A stretch of 64,000 bases of DNA from DASCQC01 sp036012865 (GTDB lineage: Bacteria; Pseudomonadota; Gammaproteobacteria; Comchoanobacterales; Comchoanobacteraceae). The notes under the pieces are model-generated. The model saw only the letters and a list, made by a program, of their open reading frames with translations, was not told where the DNA came from and did not search any database. Made by a program: the position numbers and the translations under genes. Shown here one piece after another: positions 44,703 to 53,689 of the stretch. The stretch spans positions 62,001 through 126,000 of the forward strand of contig DASCQC010000017.1 in the NCBI GenBank assembly GCA_036012865.1. The letters run 5' to 3'. The first letter of the stretch is position 1. Every line of letters begins with the position of its first letter.

Positions 44703-45445
44703 AGGTCCCCCTGAAGCCAAAAGGCTGTAACTAAAAAGTCACTAATTAATACCATTAAAGAAGCATACACAACTGTCTTAGTCGATGCCATGGCAACACT
44801 TTTTGGATTATGATTAACAAAGTATCCCTGATACAGTGATATTAACATAACAATCATCGCAAAGATAAATGATTTTAACAAGCCTAATCGTAAATCTGCA
44901 TAGTAAACCCCATCCGACACATTGAGCCAAAATAAGTGTCCATCGTGCCCTAAAATATTGACCATCATAAAATAGGCCCCTAAAATAGACAGGGAAGTAA
45001 AAATTAAGAACAAGGTAGGCAAACCAATCAAACCTGCCAATAATCTTGGAAACAAAACATACCTCAATGGGTCAACGGCCATCGCTTTCAGACTGATAAT
45101 TTGTTCAGTAGCTTGCATCAAACCAATTTCAGCTGCAACAGAAGAAGCAAAACGACTAATGAATAATAAAGCTGTCATCACGGGCCCTAATTCTCTCATA
45201 ATGGTCAGACAAACAACCTTGGAAACCCAATCCACTGAACCAAATCTCTCTAACATAATAGCCAACTGCATCGACAGTACTAAACCAACAAATACAGCAG
45301 AAATACCAATAATTAATAAAGATAAAACACTGGCACTCCAACACTGATCAATAATTTGTCTGTAGTCTTGCCTATTGACCGGCACAGCGCATAACACTTG
45401 AATAAAAAAACGTATCGAATGACCTAAAGATTGCATGCTTTTCAT
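44699..45445 (-). CDS. mlaE: Phospholipid ABC transporter permease MlaE
   Basis: A 248-residue inner-membrane permease with five to six hydrophobic spans. The conserved coupling segments are recognisable: FVGLVLSMQLAIML, RELGPVMTALLFISR, VAAEIGLMQATEQI, and MAVDPLRYVLFPRLLAG. It partners MlaF, MlaD and MlaB. It overlaps both neighbours by four bases, so the operon is tightly coupled. Confidence 0.94.
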   Translation of the reverse strand: MKSMQSLGHSIRFFIQVLCAVPVNRQDYRQIIDQCWSASVLSLLIIGISAVFVGLVLSMQLAIMLERFGSVDWVSKVVCLTIMRELGPVMTALLFISRFASSVAAEIGLMQATEQIISLKAMAVDPLRYVLFPRLLAGLIGLPTLFLIFTSLSILGAYFMMVNILGHDGHLFWLNVSDGVYYADLRLGLLKSFIFAMIVMLISLYQGYFVNHNPKSVAMASTKTVVYASLMVLISDFLVTAFWLQGDL

Positions 45446-46266
45446 TCTTGAAACCCTCGCACATCTTTTTGTAAAAACTTAGAATAATGAAAGGGCATAG
45501 GGCCATCCACGTCGCCATCAAGAAATTGCCTAACCCAAGGGTGCGAACTCCCTTCAATGACCTCTGCAGAGCCTTTAACAATGACGACCCCATCTGCAAC
45601 AAAGTAAATCATATCGGCCAACTCCAGAACCAATTCAATATCATGTGAAACAATGACGCTGGTAACCCCTGGTAATTCATTCATTTTTCTTATTAAGTTA
45701 ACAAGAACCTGAGAAGAAATAGGGTCTTGACCCACAAAAGGTTCATCATAAATTAATATCTCAGGGTCCATCACAATGGCGCGAGACAGCGCCACTCTCC
45801 TCATCATTCCCCCTGAGAGTTCTTCTGGCATTAAGTCTGCAGCTTGCTTCAAGCCTACCGCTTCGAGCTTATTCAACACCAGCGTTTCCAAGTAATCTTC
45901 AGCCAACTGAAAATGCTGCCGCAAAGGAAAAGCCACATTTTCAAAAACATTCAATTGATTTTGCAACCCCCCTTGTTGAAATAATATCCCCATTCGTCGA
46001 CGAATTTTCATTTGGTCTGGGTAACTAAGCTTCGAAAAAACAGAACCTAAAATCTCAACAGTGCCTGAACTCGATTGCATCAATCCCGTGAGGATTTTTA
46101 AAAGGGTGGTTTTACCTGCTCCACTAGGTCCCACAATAGCAACAATTTGACCTTTATTAATATCCATATTAATGGAACTAATAATCGTGCGCCCTTCCGA
46201 AATGAAGGAAACATCCTTTAGCCTTAATGCGAATTGACTTCCTTGTGTTGAACTCATAGTGTGCAT
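45442..46266 (-). CDS. mlaF: Phospholipid ABC transporter ATPase MlaF
   Basis: A 274-residue ABC ATPase with Walker A GPSGAGKTTLLK, Q-loop LFQQGGLQNQLNVFEN, signature LSGGMMRRVALSRA, Walker B ILIYDEPFVGQDP and switch His in VIVSHDIEL. It powers phospholipid movement to keep the outer leaflet asymmetric. It heads mlaFEDCB and is divergent from kdsD across only 40 bases, which must contain both promoters. Confidence 0.94.
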   Translation of the reverse strand: MHTMSSTQGSQFALRLKDVSFISEGRTIISSINMDINKGQIVAIVGPSGAGKTTLLKILTGLMQSSSGTVEILGSVFSKLSYPDQMKIRRRMGILFQQGGLQNQLNVFENVAFPLRQHFQLAEDYLETLVLNKLEAVGLKQAADLMPEELSGGMMRRVALSRAIVMDPEILIYDEPFVGQDPISSQVLVNLIRKMNELPGVTSVIVSHDIELVLELADMIYFVADGVVIVKGSAEVIEGSSHPWVRQFLDGDVDGPMPFHYSKFLQKDVRGFQE

Positions 46267-46283
46267 TCTTTTCTACTCTCTGG

Positions 46284-46289
46284 TATGAT
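46284..46289 (+). promoter_or_regulatory. -10 element upstream of kdsD
   Basis: TATGAT, 18 bases before the kdsD start, in the 40-base gap shared with mlaF. Possible -35 sequences would lie inside the mlaF start region. Found by eye. Confidence 0.3.
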
Positions 46290-46306
46290 AACCAAACCAG
46301 AACCTA

Positions 46307-47290
46307 ATGTACACCATGATTGAAAAGATCGATACCATTCAAAGCATCGCCACCAACCTTATTCGTCTACAGCAAAAGGCATTAGATGACCTTGTGCCTG
46401 TATTTGATGAGGCATGGACAATTATTTGCCAACAAATTGCAACAACACCCTACCCGATTATCATTATAGGCCTTGGAAAATCAGGTCATATTGGGCATAA
46501 AGTTGCGTCAACCCTAGCGAGCACGGGATCTCCCTCCCATTATATTCATGCCACTGAAGCTGGTCACGGGGATCTTGGAAACATTCAACCACAAAGTCAT
46601 GTCATTTTATTTTCATTTTCTGGAGAAACACAGGAAGTTATCGCACTTATTCCTTTCTTAAAACAACTAAACTGCACCACCTATGCCATCACCAAAAACA
46701 ACACCAACACACTAGCAAAATCTGTGGATCATTGCCTTGCCCTGCCCCCCCTCAAAGAAGCCTGCCCACATAAACTGGCCCCGACAACCTCAACATCCCT
46801 CATGCTAACCCTTGGGGATGCTCTGGCTATTAGCTTGATGCACCTTAAAAAGTTTACTAAGGATCATTTTGCCCTCAACCACCCCAGCGGGTTTCTTGGA
46901 AAAAAACTTTGCCTGCACGCAGCTAATATCATGAGGCCTCTCACCGAACTTCCCACGGCCAGACCCCAATCATTATTGAGTCACGCTCTAGTAGAGATGT
47001 CATCAAAAAATTTAGGTTGTGTTTTAGTGATTAATGAGCAGCGTCAACTCAAAGGCATTGTAACCGATGGAGACTTGAAACGATGCATTAACCTCTCTGT
47101 TAATATTCATACAACATCTCTCGAGTCTATTATGACACGCTCCCCTCACTCTATACCTTCTCAATCCCTTGCCATCAATGCATTAAAAATCATGCAAGAA
47201 AGAAAAATTACTGCCATACCTATCGTCGACAACGATACCTTGGTGGGACTTTGCCACATACATGACATTTTAGAGCTTGGGCTGAATTAA
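46307..47290 (+). CDS. kdsD: Arabinose 5-phosphate isomerase
   Basis: Converts ribulose 5-phosphate to arabinose 5-phosphate for Kdo in LPS. The 327-residue protein has a SIS domain (IIGLGKSGHIGHKVASTLASTG in parts, EAGHGDLG, SFSGETQEV) and two CBS domains (MSSKNLGCVLVINEQRQLKGIVTDGDLKR in parts, then MTRSPHSIPSQSLA). The next gene, lptC, starts within its stop codon. kdsC, normally in between, is missing here. Confidence 0.92.
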   Translation: MYTMIEKIDTIQSIATNLIRLQQKALDDLVPVFDEAWTIICQQIATTPYPIIIIGLGKSGHIGHKVASTLASTGSPSHYIHATEAGHGDLGNIQPQSHVILFSFSGETQEVIALIPFLKQLNCTTYAITKNNTNTLAKSVDHCLALPPLKEACPHKLAPTTSTSLMLTLGDALAISLMHLKKFTKDHFALNHPSGFLGKKLCLHAANIMRPLTELPTARPQSLLSHALVEMSSKNLGCVLVINEQRQLKGIVTDGDLKRCINLSVNIHTTSLESIMTRSPHSIPSQSLAINALKIMQERKITAIPIVDNDTLVGLCHIHDILELGLN

Positions 47291-47847
47291 TGCGGAACCA
47301 AACTCAATTCATTCTTATTCTCATCATAAGCACAAGTTTTTTTTATGTTGGGTTAATTTTTCTTAACCTCTCGCCGAGGCCTAACCCGCCAAAATTAAGC
47401 CCTAGCAATTATTACAAACAAATTAGCATGTCAATAGTCAACCTTGACCCTAATCAAACGGTCTACCTTCAAGCTGAAACTGCACAGAACCATCACAATC
47501 AATGGGACCTTGAACAACTTACTATCAACTGGAATCACATAACTCCTTGGCACCTTGAAGCTGAAACAGGCCAAATGGATATCCCCTCTAAACGATTAAA
47601 GCTTCTAGGACATATTCACGCAACTCAATGGGCCCCTCCCTGCAATCGTACAATTCTAACCGAATCTTTGTCCATTGACCTCAACACCCATCAAGCCAGA
47701 ACCCATGATATCATTCAGATTAATAGTCCCGGTGAGTCTATTCATGCCGTTGGAGCTAACATCAAGCTACAAGATAATACCATGGTGTTTGATCAAATCC
47801 TAAATAGTTTGATCGACACCCATAGCCCTTGTTACACTCACCCATGA
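47290..47847 (+). CDS. lptC: LPS export protein LptC
   Basis: A 185-residue protein with a single N-terminal membrane anchor (FILILIISTSFFYVGLIFL) and a periplasmic beta-jellyroll-like region. It is short in strong motifs; the call depends on size, topology, the LptC-like ATGQMD-type strand (AETGQMDIPSKRLKLLG) and position right after kdsD, the usual LPS-export context. LptC passes LPS from LptBFG to LptA. lptA and lptB do not follow, as they would in E. coli. Confidence 0.72.
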   Translation: MRNQTQFILILIISTSFFYVGLIFLNLSPRPNPPKLSPSNYYKQISMSIVNLDPNQTVYLQAETAQNHHNQWDLEQLTINWNHITPWHLEAETGQMDIPSKRLKLLGHIHATQWAPPCNRTILTESLSIDLNTHQARTHDIIQINSPGESIHAVGANIKLQDNTMVFDQILNSLIDTHSPCYTHP

Positions 47848-47860
47848 AAAAGGAGTATTC

Positions 47861-48616
47861 ATGATTTACTTAAAATTGATTAAACCCCTATTGATGATTA
47901 CTTTAGGACTAGTTTTGAGTGGGTGCGCTCAAACCGACGACCCTCTCAATGACCCCTATGAAAAGACCAATAGAAAAATATTTGATTTTAATAAGTCTCT
48001 TATTGAGAAACATCACGAAAATGCTGCAGAAAATGACGATACTGAAACCTATCCCGATGAAGTTGACAAACTTTCAATCATTGCCGATCATTTCTTCTCT
48101 AATCTGTATGAAATCAATAATATGGTGCATGATACTTTGCAGTTTCAAGGGGTATTCTTACTCAATGATTTTTGGCGATTTACCCTCAACTCTACTCTCG
48201 GCTGTTTTGGAATATTTGAAGTTGCCAGACATTTTGGCCTTCCTCGCCACTACCAAGATTTCTCCAAAACCCTGGCTTATTGGGGGTTCAAAAACCCACC
48301 TTACCTGGTCTTACCTTTCTTAGGCCCTAATGACACATTCTCAGCTCTTTCTATCCCCATAGACTATATGGTTTTACTCCCCATAAAAGGCGTCCATAGC
48401 ATTAAATATAATATCTTTAATCAATACATCTATGCCTTACACTTAGTGAATATTTCGAAGCCCATTCAAACCATGATGCTCGAAGCCATGGACCCTTATA
48501 TTTTTGCAAGAGATGGTTACCTCCAAAGAAGAGCCTTTCTTAATGAACCGGAAGATTACGCTGAAATGAAACAAGATCTACTTGAAACATTACAACTGGA
48601 AGCTGAAGAAGAATAA
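47861..48616 (+). CDS. mlaA: Outer-membrane lipoprotein MlaA (VacJ)
   Basis: A 251-residue lipoprotein: lipobox LSGC at residue about 22, then NDPYEKTNRKIFDFNKSL, NDFWRFTLNSTLGCFG, HYQDFSKTLAYWGFKNPPYL (in parts) and LVLPFLGPNDTFSAL, matching the VacJ/MlaA family. MlaA removes misplaced phospholipids from the outer leaflet and hands them to MlaC. An insertion rich in Asp/Glu (ENAAENDDTETYPDE) follows the first helix. It is separate from mlaFEDCB but only 1.6 kb away and divergent from it. Confidence 0.88.
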   Translation: MIYLKLIKPLLMITLGLVLSGCAQTDDPLNDPYEKTNRKIFDFNKSLIEKHHENAAENDDTETYPDEVDKLSIIADHFFSNLYEINNMVHDTLQFQGVFLLNDFWRFTLNSTLGCFGIFEVARHFGLPRHYQDFSKTLAYWGFKNPPYLVLPFLGPNDTFSALSIPIDYMVLLPIKGVHSIKYNIFNQYIYALHLVNISKPIQTMMLEAMDPYIFARDGYLQRRAFLNEPEDYAEMKQDLLETLQLEAEEE

Positions 48617-48621
48617 ACCTC

Positions 48622-49095
48622 ATGCACATTGTATTGTATCAACCTGAAATCCCGCCCAACACGGGAAATATTATTCGACTGGTTGCCAACACCGGGTGCT
48701 TCTTGTCCATTATAGAGCCCATGGGGTTTTCATGGGATGATAAACAACTTAAGCGTGCTGGCTTAGATTATCACATGCTGGCACATGTTAAACGATACCC
48801 TAATTGGGACCATTGGATAGAAAGCCATCGACCTCAACGTATTTTTGGGTTAACAACCAAAGGTACAACACGCTACGACACCGTATCATACCAAAAAAAT
48901 GACACCCTTGTCTTCGGACCCGAAACACGTGGCCTACCCTCGGATATTCTTACATCACTGCCCAAAGAACAGTTACTCTATATTCCCATGCAGGCTCAAT
49001 CAAGAAGCTTAAACCTATCCAACGCAGTCGCAATATGCACCTATGAAGCCCTTAGACAAACAGGTTTTAGCCAACTCATCACTAAGGGCGCTTAA
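48622..49095 (+). CDS. trmL: tRNA (cytidine/uridine-34 2'-O)-methyltransferase TrmL
   Basis: A 157-residue SPOUT methyltransferase: MHIVLYQPEIPPNTGNIIR at the N-terminus, KRAGLDYH, LVFGPETRGLP, YIPMQAQSRSLNLSNAVA. These are the TrmL signatures; the enzyme methylates the wobble ribose of tRNA-Leu isoacceptors. It starts five bases after mlaA and its end overlaps the converging DUF2177 remnant by 14 bases. Confidence 0.93.
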   Translation: MHIVLYQPEIPPNTGNIIRLVANTGCFLSIIEPMGFSWDDKQLKRAGLDYHMLAHVKRYPNWDHWIESHRPQRIFGLTTKGTTRYDTVSYQKNDTLVFGPETRGLPSDILTSLPKEQLLYIPMQAQSRSLNLSNAVAICTYEALRQTGFSQLITKGA

Positions 49096-49462
49096 TACTG
49101 TATCCAACCATAGCTGTTACTGAACATAAAAAACCTCCCCAAACAGTATCCATCAATGCCAGACTTAAAGGCCAACCCTGAATGAGAACACAACACGTTA
49201 AACTATAAACTCCGTAGACAATAACGCCATATAAACAGCCCAACTTAAGAGCCTCCTGTCGACTCAGAGACTGAGCCAAAACCAACCGTGCAAGGCCCCA
49301 AACCAAGAGCACATAAACAAGAGCTATGACACCATAGTTAAGCGCCCCAGACCTTAATAAGTCTCCAATAAAAGCCTAGTATAATGGGTAACCAAAACCA
49401 TAAATCCAAAAGGCATCTAATATTAACATAGTCAAACACATCCCTACATAAACCCTCATCAT
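49082..49462 (-). pseudogene. DUF2177-family membrane protein interrupted by an amber codon
   Basis: One frame read from the ATG at 49462 gives 28 codons (VYVGMCLTMLILDAFWIYG), then a single TAG at 49376-49378, then continues to 49082. The second part contains ALKLGCLYGVIVYGVYSLTC and WPLSLALMDTVWGGFL, which match the DUF2177 family of small four-span membrane proteins. With the TAG read as an amino acid (CAG would be Gln) the length, about 126 residues, is right for the family. A GTG at 49312 could initiate a truncated form. GAGGG precedes the ATG. Confidence 0.75.
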
Positions 49463-49486
49463 CCCTCTTTACGAAACTGATTAAAA

Positions 49487-51091
49487 TTACATATCAACAT
49501 ACCTGGGACCATCTCCCCCCTCCGGTAAAACCCATTGAATATTTCCACCTGAACACGCTTTACAATGAATGCAGTTTTGTGAATTAATTTGTAATTTCTT
49601 GGTATGATCTACATCAACAATTTCATAGACTCCTGCTGGACAATAACGAGTCTCTGGAGATCTGTATAACTGATAATAGTGCTCAATAGCTAACCTTGGC
49701 TTCTTTAAAACCAAATGACTTGGCTGATCTTCTGCATGATTGGTGTTGGTTAATTGAACAGATGTCGGTCGATCAAAACTAATCACGCCATCAGGGGCAG
49801 GGTAATCAATCGGTTGATGCTGATCATGCTGATCCCAATTTTTATCTGGCTTCAGCGCTATTGTCCAGGGCTCATACCCTCTCGATACATAACTGGTAAA
49901 CGCTGCATTCACAACCCCAAAAAAATTGCCTCGGTAAAACCCTGGCCGAATATTTCGACTACTCCTTAGCTCTTTGATCACCCCACTTTGCATGAGCTTT
50001 GAGGTAAATGTATTCGTGACACTGATTTCTTTAGCACCTAAATTCTTGACAATATTTTCCGCCGCTAATTTTCCAGACCGAATAGCGTTATGAGAACCCT
50101 TTATTTTAGCAATGTTTAACAAACCTGCTGAACACCCTATCATCACCCCCCCCGGGAAATCACACTGAGGAACAGCTTGATAACCCCCCTCATTAATCGT
50201 CCTAGCACCGTAACTCAACCTTTCGCCCTGATCAAGGGCACGCTGAATCAAGGGGTGGTGCTTATATCGCTGAAACTCCCTAAAAGGATCCAAATAAGGG
50301 TTTTTATAATCCATCCCCATAATCAAACCGACCATCACTTTTTGATCATCCCCGTGGTAAAGAAAACCCCCACCATAAGTTGAAGAATTCATGGGCCAAC
50401 CTGCGGTATGAACAACCCTACCAGGCTGATGCATCTGACTACTCACGCGCCACACTTCCTTGAACCCTAACCCATAAGTTTGTGGCTGACAGTCTTTATC
50501 CAAATGAAATATTTCCATGGCTTTTTGTGCCAAAGATCCTTTAGCCCCCTCAGCAACAACCACCTTATTAGCCTCAATAGCAATGCCTGGTTGATACTGA
50601 CCTCCTTGCTCACCTGTCTTTAAAATCCCTTTTTCTCCGGTGATAACCCCCTTAACTTCTCCTTTGTCATTCAGCATAAAATCCTTTCCACTATACCCTG
50701 GAAGAATTTGTACTCCGAGAGATTCAGCTTGAGCTGCTAAGTAACGACATAACCTACCCAAACTGATGACATAGTTTCCCCGATTATTCAGCCCTGGTGG
50801 AACAGGCAGTGAATAAGATGTCTTTTTACTCAGCCAATAAAAAGCATCTTCAGTAACTTTCGTTTTCAGGGGCGCATCCGTCACTTGCCAATTAGGAATA
50901 AGCTCTGTCAGCGCTGCTGTCTCAAAAATAGCCCCCGAAATAATATGTGCTCCAACCTCGGAACCTTTTTCCAGAATAAACACCTCTAAGCTTTTCCCTT
51001 GTTCTTTGGCTAACTGGGCTAGTCTAATTCCACATGAAAGTCCGGCTGGACCTGCTCCAACAATCACCACGTCACATTTTAGTTTGTCCAT
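49487..51091 (-). CDS. Electron transfer flavoprotein-ubiquinone oxidoreductase
   Basis: Passes electrons from ETF to the quinone pool in the inner membrane. The 534-residue protein has an N-terminal FAD fold (VVIVGAGPAGLSCGIRLA), the middle region HTAGWPMNSSTYGGGFLYH (in parts), GVMIGCSAGLLN, and a C-terminal [4Fe-4S] ferredoxin-like domain with Cys in RYCPAGVYE and NCIHCKACSGGN. The last segment before NIQWVLPEGGDGP is about five residues shorter than in most relatives, but all four Cys remain. It is divergent from etfB, its functional partner. Confidence 0.92.
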   Translation of the reverse strand: MDKLKCDVVIVGAGPAGLSCGIRLAQLAKEQGKSLEVFILEKGSEVGAHIISGAIFETAALTELIPNWQVTDAPLKTKVTEDAFYWLSKKTSYSLPVPPGLNNRGNYVISLGRLCRYLAAQAESLGVQILPGYSGKDFMLNDKGEVKGVITGEKGILKTGEQGGQYQPGIAIEANKVVVAEGAKGSLAQKAMEIFHLDKDCQPQTYGLGFKEVWRVSSQMHQPGRVVHTAGWPMNSSTYGGGFLYHGDDQKVMVGLIMGMDYKNPYLDPFREFQRYKHHPLIQRALDQGERLSYGARTINEGGYQAVPQCDFPGGVMIGCSAGLLNIAKIKGSHNAIRSGKLAAENIVKNLGAKEISVTNTFTSKLMQSGVIKELRSSRNIRPGFYRGNFFGVVNAAFTSYVSRGYEPWTIALKPDKNWDQHDQHQPIDYPAPDGVISFDRPTSVQLTNTNHAEDQPSHLVLKKPRLAIEHYYQLYRSPETRYCPAGVYEIVDVDHTKKLQINSQNCIHCKACSGGNIQWVLPEGGDGPRYVDM

Positions 51092-51161
51092 TCAATTCAA
51101 CCACTCTTGATTTGAACTATAGGTTAGCCGTAAAAGACCTCATCAATCAATATTATTATGC

Positions 51162-51167
51162 TATAAT
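51162..51167 (+). promoter_or_regulatory. -10 element of etfBA
   Basis: A perfect TATAAT, 19 bases before the etfB ATG, with ribosome site CGGAGG between. No good -35 hexamer is visible at the right distance, so the promoter may need an activator. Confidence 0.45.
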
Positions 51168-51185
51168 AAAAACCGGAGGTTATTA

Positions 51186-51926
51186 ATGAATATACTCGTA
51201 CCTTGTAAACGTTGCATTGACTACAATGTTGCCATTCATGTTAAAGAAGACAAAACTTCAGTTGTCAAAGAGGGTGTCAAGATGTCGATGAACCCTTTTG
51301 ATGAAATTGCGTTGGAAGAAGCCTTACGATTAAAGGAAAAAGGTCTTTGCAAAACCATTACTGCGTTGACCATTGACACGGTAAATGGAGATGAAACTTT
51401 GCGTCACGCATTAGCCATGGGCGCAGACTACGCAAAACGCATTGATCAGCCCCCACCAGATGAGCCTTGGGTCGTTGCTAAATTATTACAACAAGCGATG
51501 AAAGACATTTCTCCCGATCTAGTTCTCATGGGAAAACTAGCCATTGATGGAGATCATAGTCAAGTGGGTCCTCTTTTAGCAGGGTTCCTTAACTGGCCTC
51601 AAGCAACCTTTATCTCAAACCTTACGATAAACAATGCGAAAGCAACAGCAACCCGAGAGGTCGATGAAGGTCTAGAAACTATTGAAATCTCTTTACCCGC
51701 GGTTATCACCACTGACCTTCGACTCAATAAGCCTCGTTACATTGCACTGCCCAACCTAATCAAAGCCCGGCAAAAACCCATTGACCTTTTAACTTACCCT
51801 CAAAACAATCAGGAACCTCGTACTCGCCTCATTCAAGTCTCTAAACCCACATCAAGAACACCCGGAACCGTGTACACCGATTTATCAAAATTCATTCATG
51901 ACCTACAAAAAAAAGGAATTTTATGA
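51186..51926 (+). CDS. etfB: Electron transfer flavoprotein beta subunit
   Basis: A 246-residue subunit beginning MNILVPCKRCIDYNV, with SMNPFDEIALEEALRL, HALAMGADYA and LMGKLAIDGDHSQVGPLLAG, all conserved. With EtfA it accepts electrons from acyl-CoA dehydrogenases. A strong CGGAGG site precedes the start. It overlaps etfA by four bases. Confidence 0.95.
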   Translation: MNILVPCKRCIDYNVAIHVKEDKTSVVKEGVKMSMNPFDEIALEEALRLKEKGLCKTITALTIDTVNGDETLRHALAMGADYAKRIDQPPPDEPWVVAKLLQQAMKDISPDLVLMGKLAIDGDHSQVGPLLAGFLNWPQATFISNLTINNAKATATREVDEGLETIEISLPAVITTDLRLNKPRYIALPNLIKARQKPIDLLTYPQNNQEPRTRLIQVSKPTSRTPGTVYTDLSKFIHDLQKKGIL

Positions 51927-52843
51927 AAATTTTACTCATAGACTTTATACATCATACTTTACCCAAAACGCTGCTTAAACTCAGTGAGGCCTTCAAAGAT
52001 CATGAAAGAACCATCGCCCTTGTTGGTAACTGCCAGGAAAATATAGTTCATCAAGCCACTCAAATCCAAGGCACCGCTAAAGTTCACACGTTGAATAGCT
52101 CAAATGCCGTCACTGCAGAAGACACGACACATTCTCTTGTCAAGCTATGTAAAGATTTTGATATTGTTGCCATGCCCAGCCATACCAGTGGTCGCAACTG
52201 TTTACCCAGGCTTGCGGCGGCTCTTGATATTGCGCCCATTACCAATATCACATCGATTCTTTCATCCCACCAATACCAACGGCCTATTTATGCAGGCAAT
52301 GCTCTTGAGACCCTAGAAAACCTTCAGCCCAAACAAGCCCTAACGATCCAAACCAGTGGCTTTAAACCCCTCGAAGAAAAACAAGCTCCCTGCCCTCATG
52401 CTTCCTTGCCTTTAAAATTAACCCATCTTTGCAAAGTCATCCAGGTGGAATCGCATTCGAGTGATCGACCTGACCTTCAAAATGCCGACATTGTTGTCTC
52501 TGGTGGAAGGGGGTTAGGGTCCAAAGAAAACTTCCAATTGATTGAATCCTTAGCCGATCAACTTAATGGTGCCATAGGAGCCTCGAGAGCTGCCGTGGAT
52601 GCTGATTTTGTTCCCAATGATTATCAAGTGGGTCAAACCGGTAAAATTGTTGCTCCCGACGTTTACATTGCTGTGGGAATTTCAGGTGCCATTCAACATT
52701 TAGCTGGCATGAAAGACAGTCAAACCATCATTGCAATTAATAAAGATGAACAAGCCCCCATCTTCAAAATTGCTGATTACGGTTATGCTGGAGATTTATT
52801 TGAAGCTGTTCCAGCCATAATCGAGGCGGTTAAAACTAAATAG
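51923..52843 (+). CDS. etfA: Electron transfer flavoprotein alpha subunit
   Basis: A 306-residue FAD-binding subunit. The C-terminal FAD domain is fully recognisable: IVVSGGRGLGSKENF, GASRAAVDADFVPNDYQVGQ, VAPDVYIAVGISGAIQHLAG (in parts) and AINKDEQAPIFKIADYG. It follows etfB in an ATGA overlap. Its last eight bases overlap the converging map gene. Confidence 0.96.
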   Translation: MKILLIDFIHHTLPKTLLKLSEAFKDHERTIALVGNCQENIVHQATQIQGTAKVHTLNSSNAVTAEDTTHSLVKLCKDFDIVAMPSHTSGRNCLPRLAAALDIAPITNITSILSSHQYQRPIYAGNALETLENLQPKQALTIQTSGFKPLEEKQAPCPHASLPLKLTHLCKVIQVESHSSDRPDLQNADIVVSGGRGLGSKENFQLIESLADQLNGAIGASRAAVDADFVPNDYQVGQTGKIVAPDVYIAVGISGAIQHLAGMKDSQTIIAINKDEQAPIFKIADYGYAGDLFEAVPAIIEAVKTK

Positions 52844-53621
52844 GCAATACTTCATCTTTTCTTGCCGTTAACACCTCGCACCCATTGTCTGTCACCAGTA
52901 GGGTATGTTCCCATTGAGCAGATGGAGACCTATCTTTAGTAATGACTGTCCAATCATCTCCCAGTAAACGTACGTGTCGAGCACCTGAATTAACCATCGG
53001 TTCAATGGTAAAGGTCAAACCCTCTTCGATAACAATATCTTCAACAGAGTCATCATCATAATGTAAAACTTGAAACCCTGATTCATGAAACATCGAACCA
53101 ATACCATGGCCGCAGTATTCATGAACACTTGTGCAATAATTTGCCAGCGCATGCTTTTCAATGGCCGAACCTAACACCTTTAAACTTAACCCCGGCTTAA
53201 CTAATTTAATTCCAAGATAAAGACACTCTTGAGCAACTCTAATCACCTTTTGTGCAGCAAAAGAAGGCTTACCAATCACAAACATTTCGCTAGTATCGCC
53301 GTGATAACCATCCTTGATAACTGTTACATCAATATTGAGAATATCTCCATCCTTTAATGGTTTTTCTTTCGGAATTCCATGACACACCACATGGTTAACA
53401 GACGTACAAATGGACTTGGGAAACCCCTTGTAGTTGAGAGGTGCCGGAATAGCCCCCTGAACCTCGGTGATATACTGATGACAACGATCATTCAACTCTA
53501 AAGTCGTAACCCCCTTGATAACATAGGGGCGAATCATATCCAAAACACCTGCCGCTAAAGCACCCGCTATTCGCATTTTTTTGATTTCTTCTGGGGTTTT
53601 TACATATTGACTGACTGACAT
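52836..53621 (-). CDS. map: Methionine aminopeptidase
   Basis: Removes the initiator Met. The 261-residue type I enzyme has the metal ligands in GDILNIDVTVIKDGYHGDTS, HEYCGHGIG, FTIEPMV and WEHTLLVT. The ATG has a strong AAGGAG site. Alternatively it may be one of several Map paralogues; only this one is in the window. The next gene on the strand, downstream side, is the converging etfA, so it ends the transcript. Confidence 0.95.
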   Translation of the reverse strand: MSVSQYVKTPEEIKKMRIAGALAAGVLDMIRPYVIKGVTTLELNDRCHQYITEVQGAIPAPLNYKGFPKSICTSVNHVVCHGIPKEKPLKDGDILNIDVTVIKDGYHGDTSEMFVIGKPSFAAQKVIRVAQECLYLGIKLVKPGLSLKVLGSAIEKHALANYCTSVHEYCGHGIGSMFHESGFQVLHYDDDSVEDIVIEEGLTFTIEPMVNSGARHVRLLGDDWTVITKDRSPSAQWEHTLLVTDNGCEVLTARKDEVLPI

Positions 53622-53689
53622 ATTTTCTCCTTAACGGAGCAGTGTAACCAATTATTGATAAAAATAAAAGATTCAAACCCTCAAAGAAT

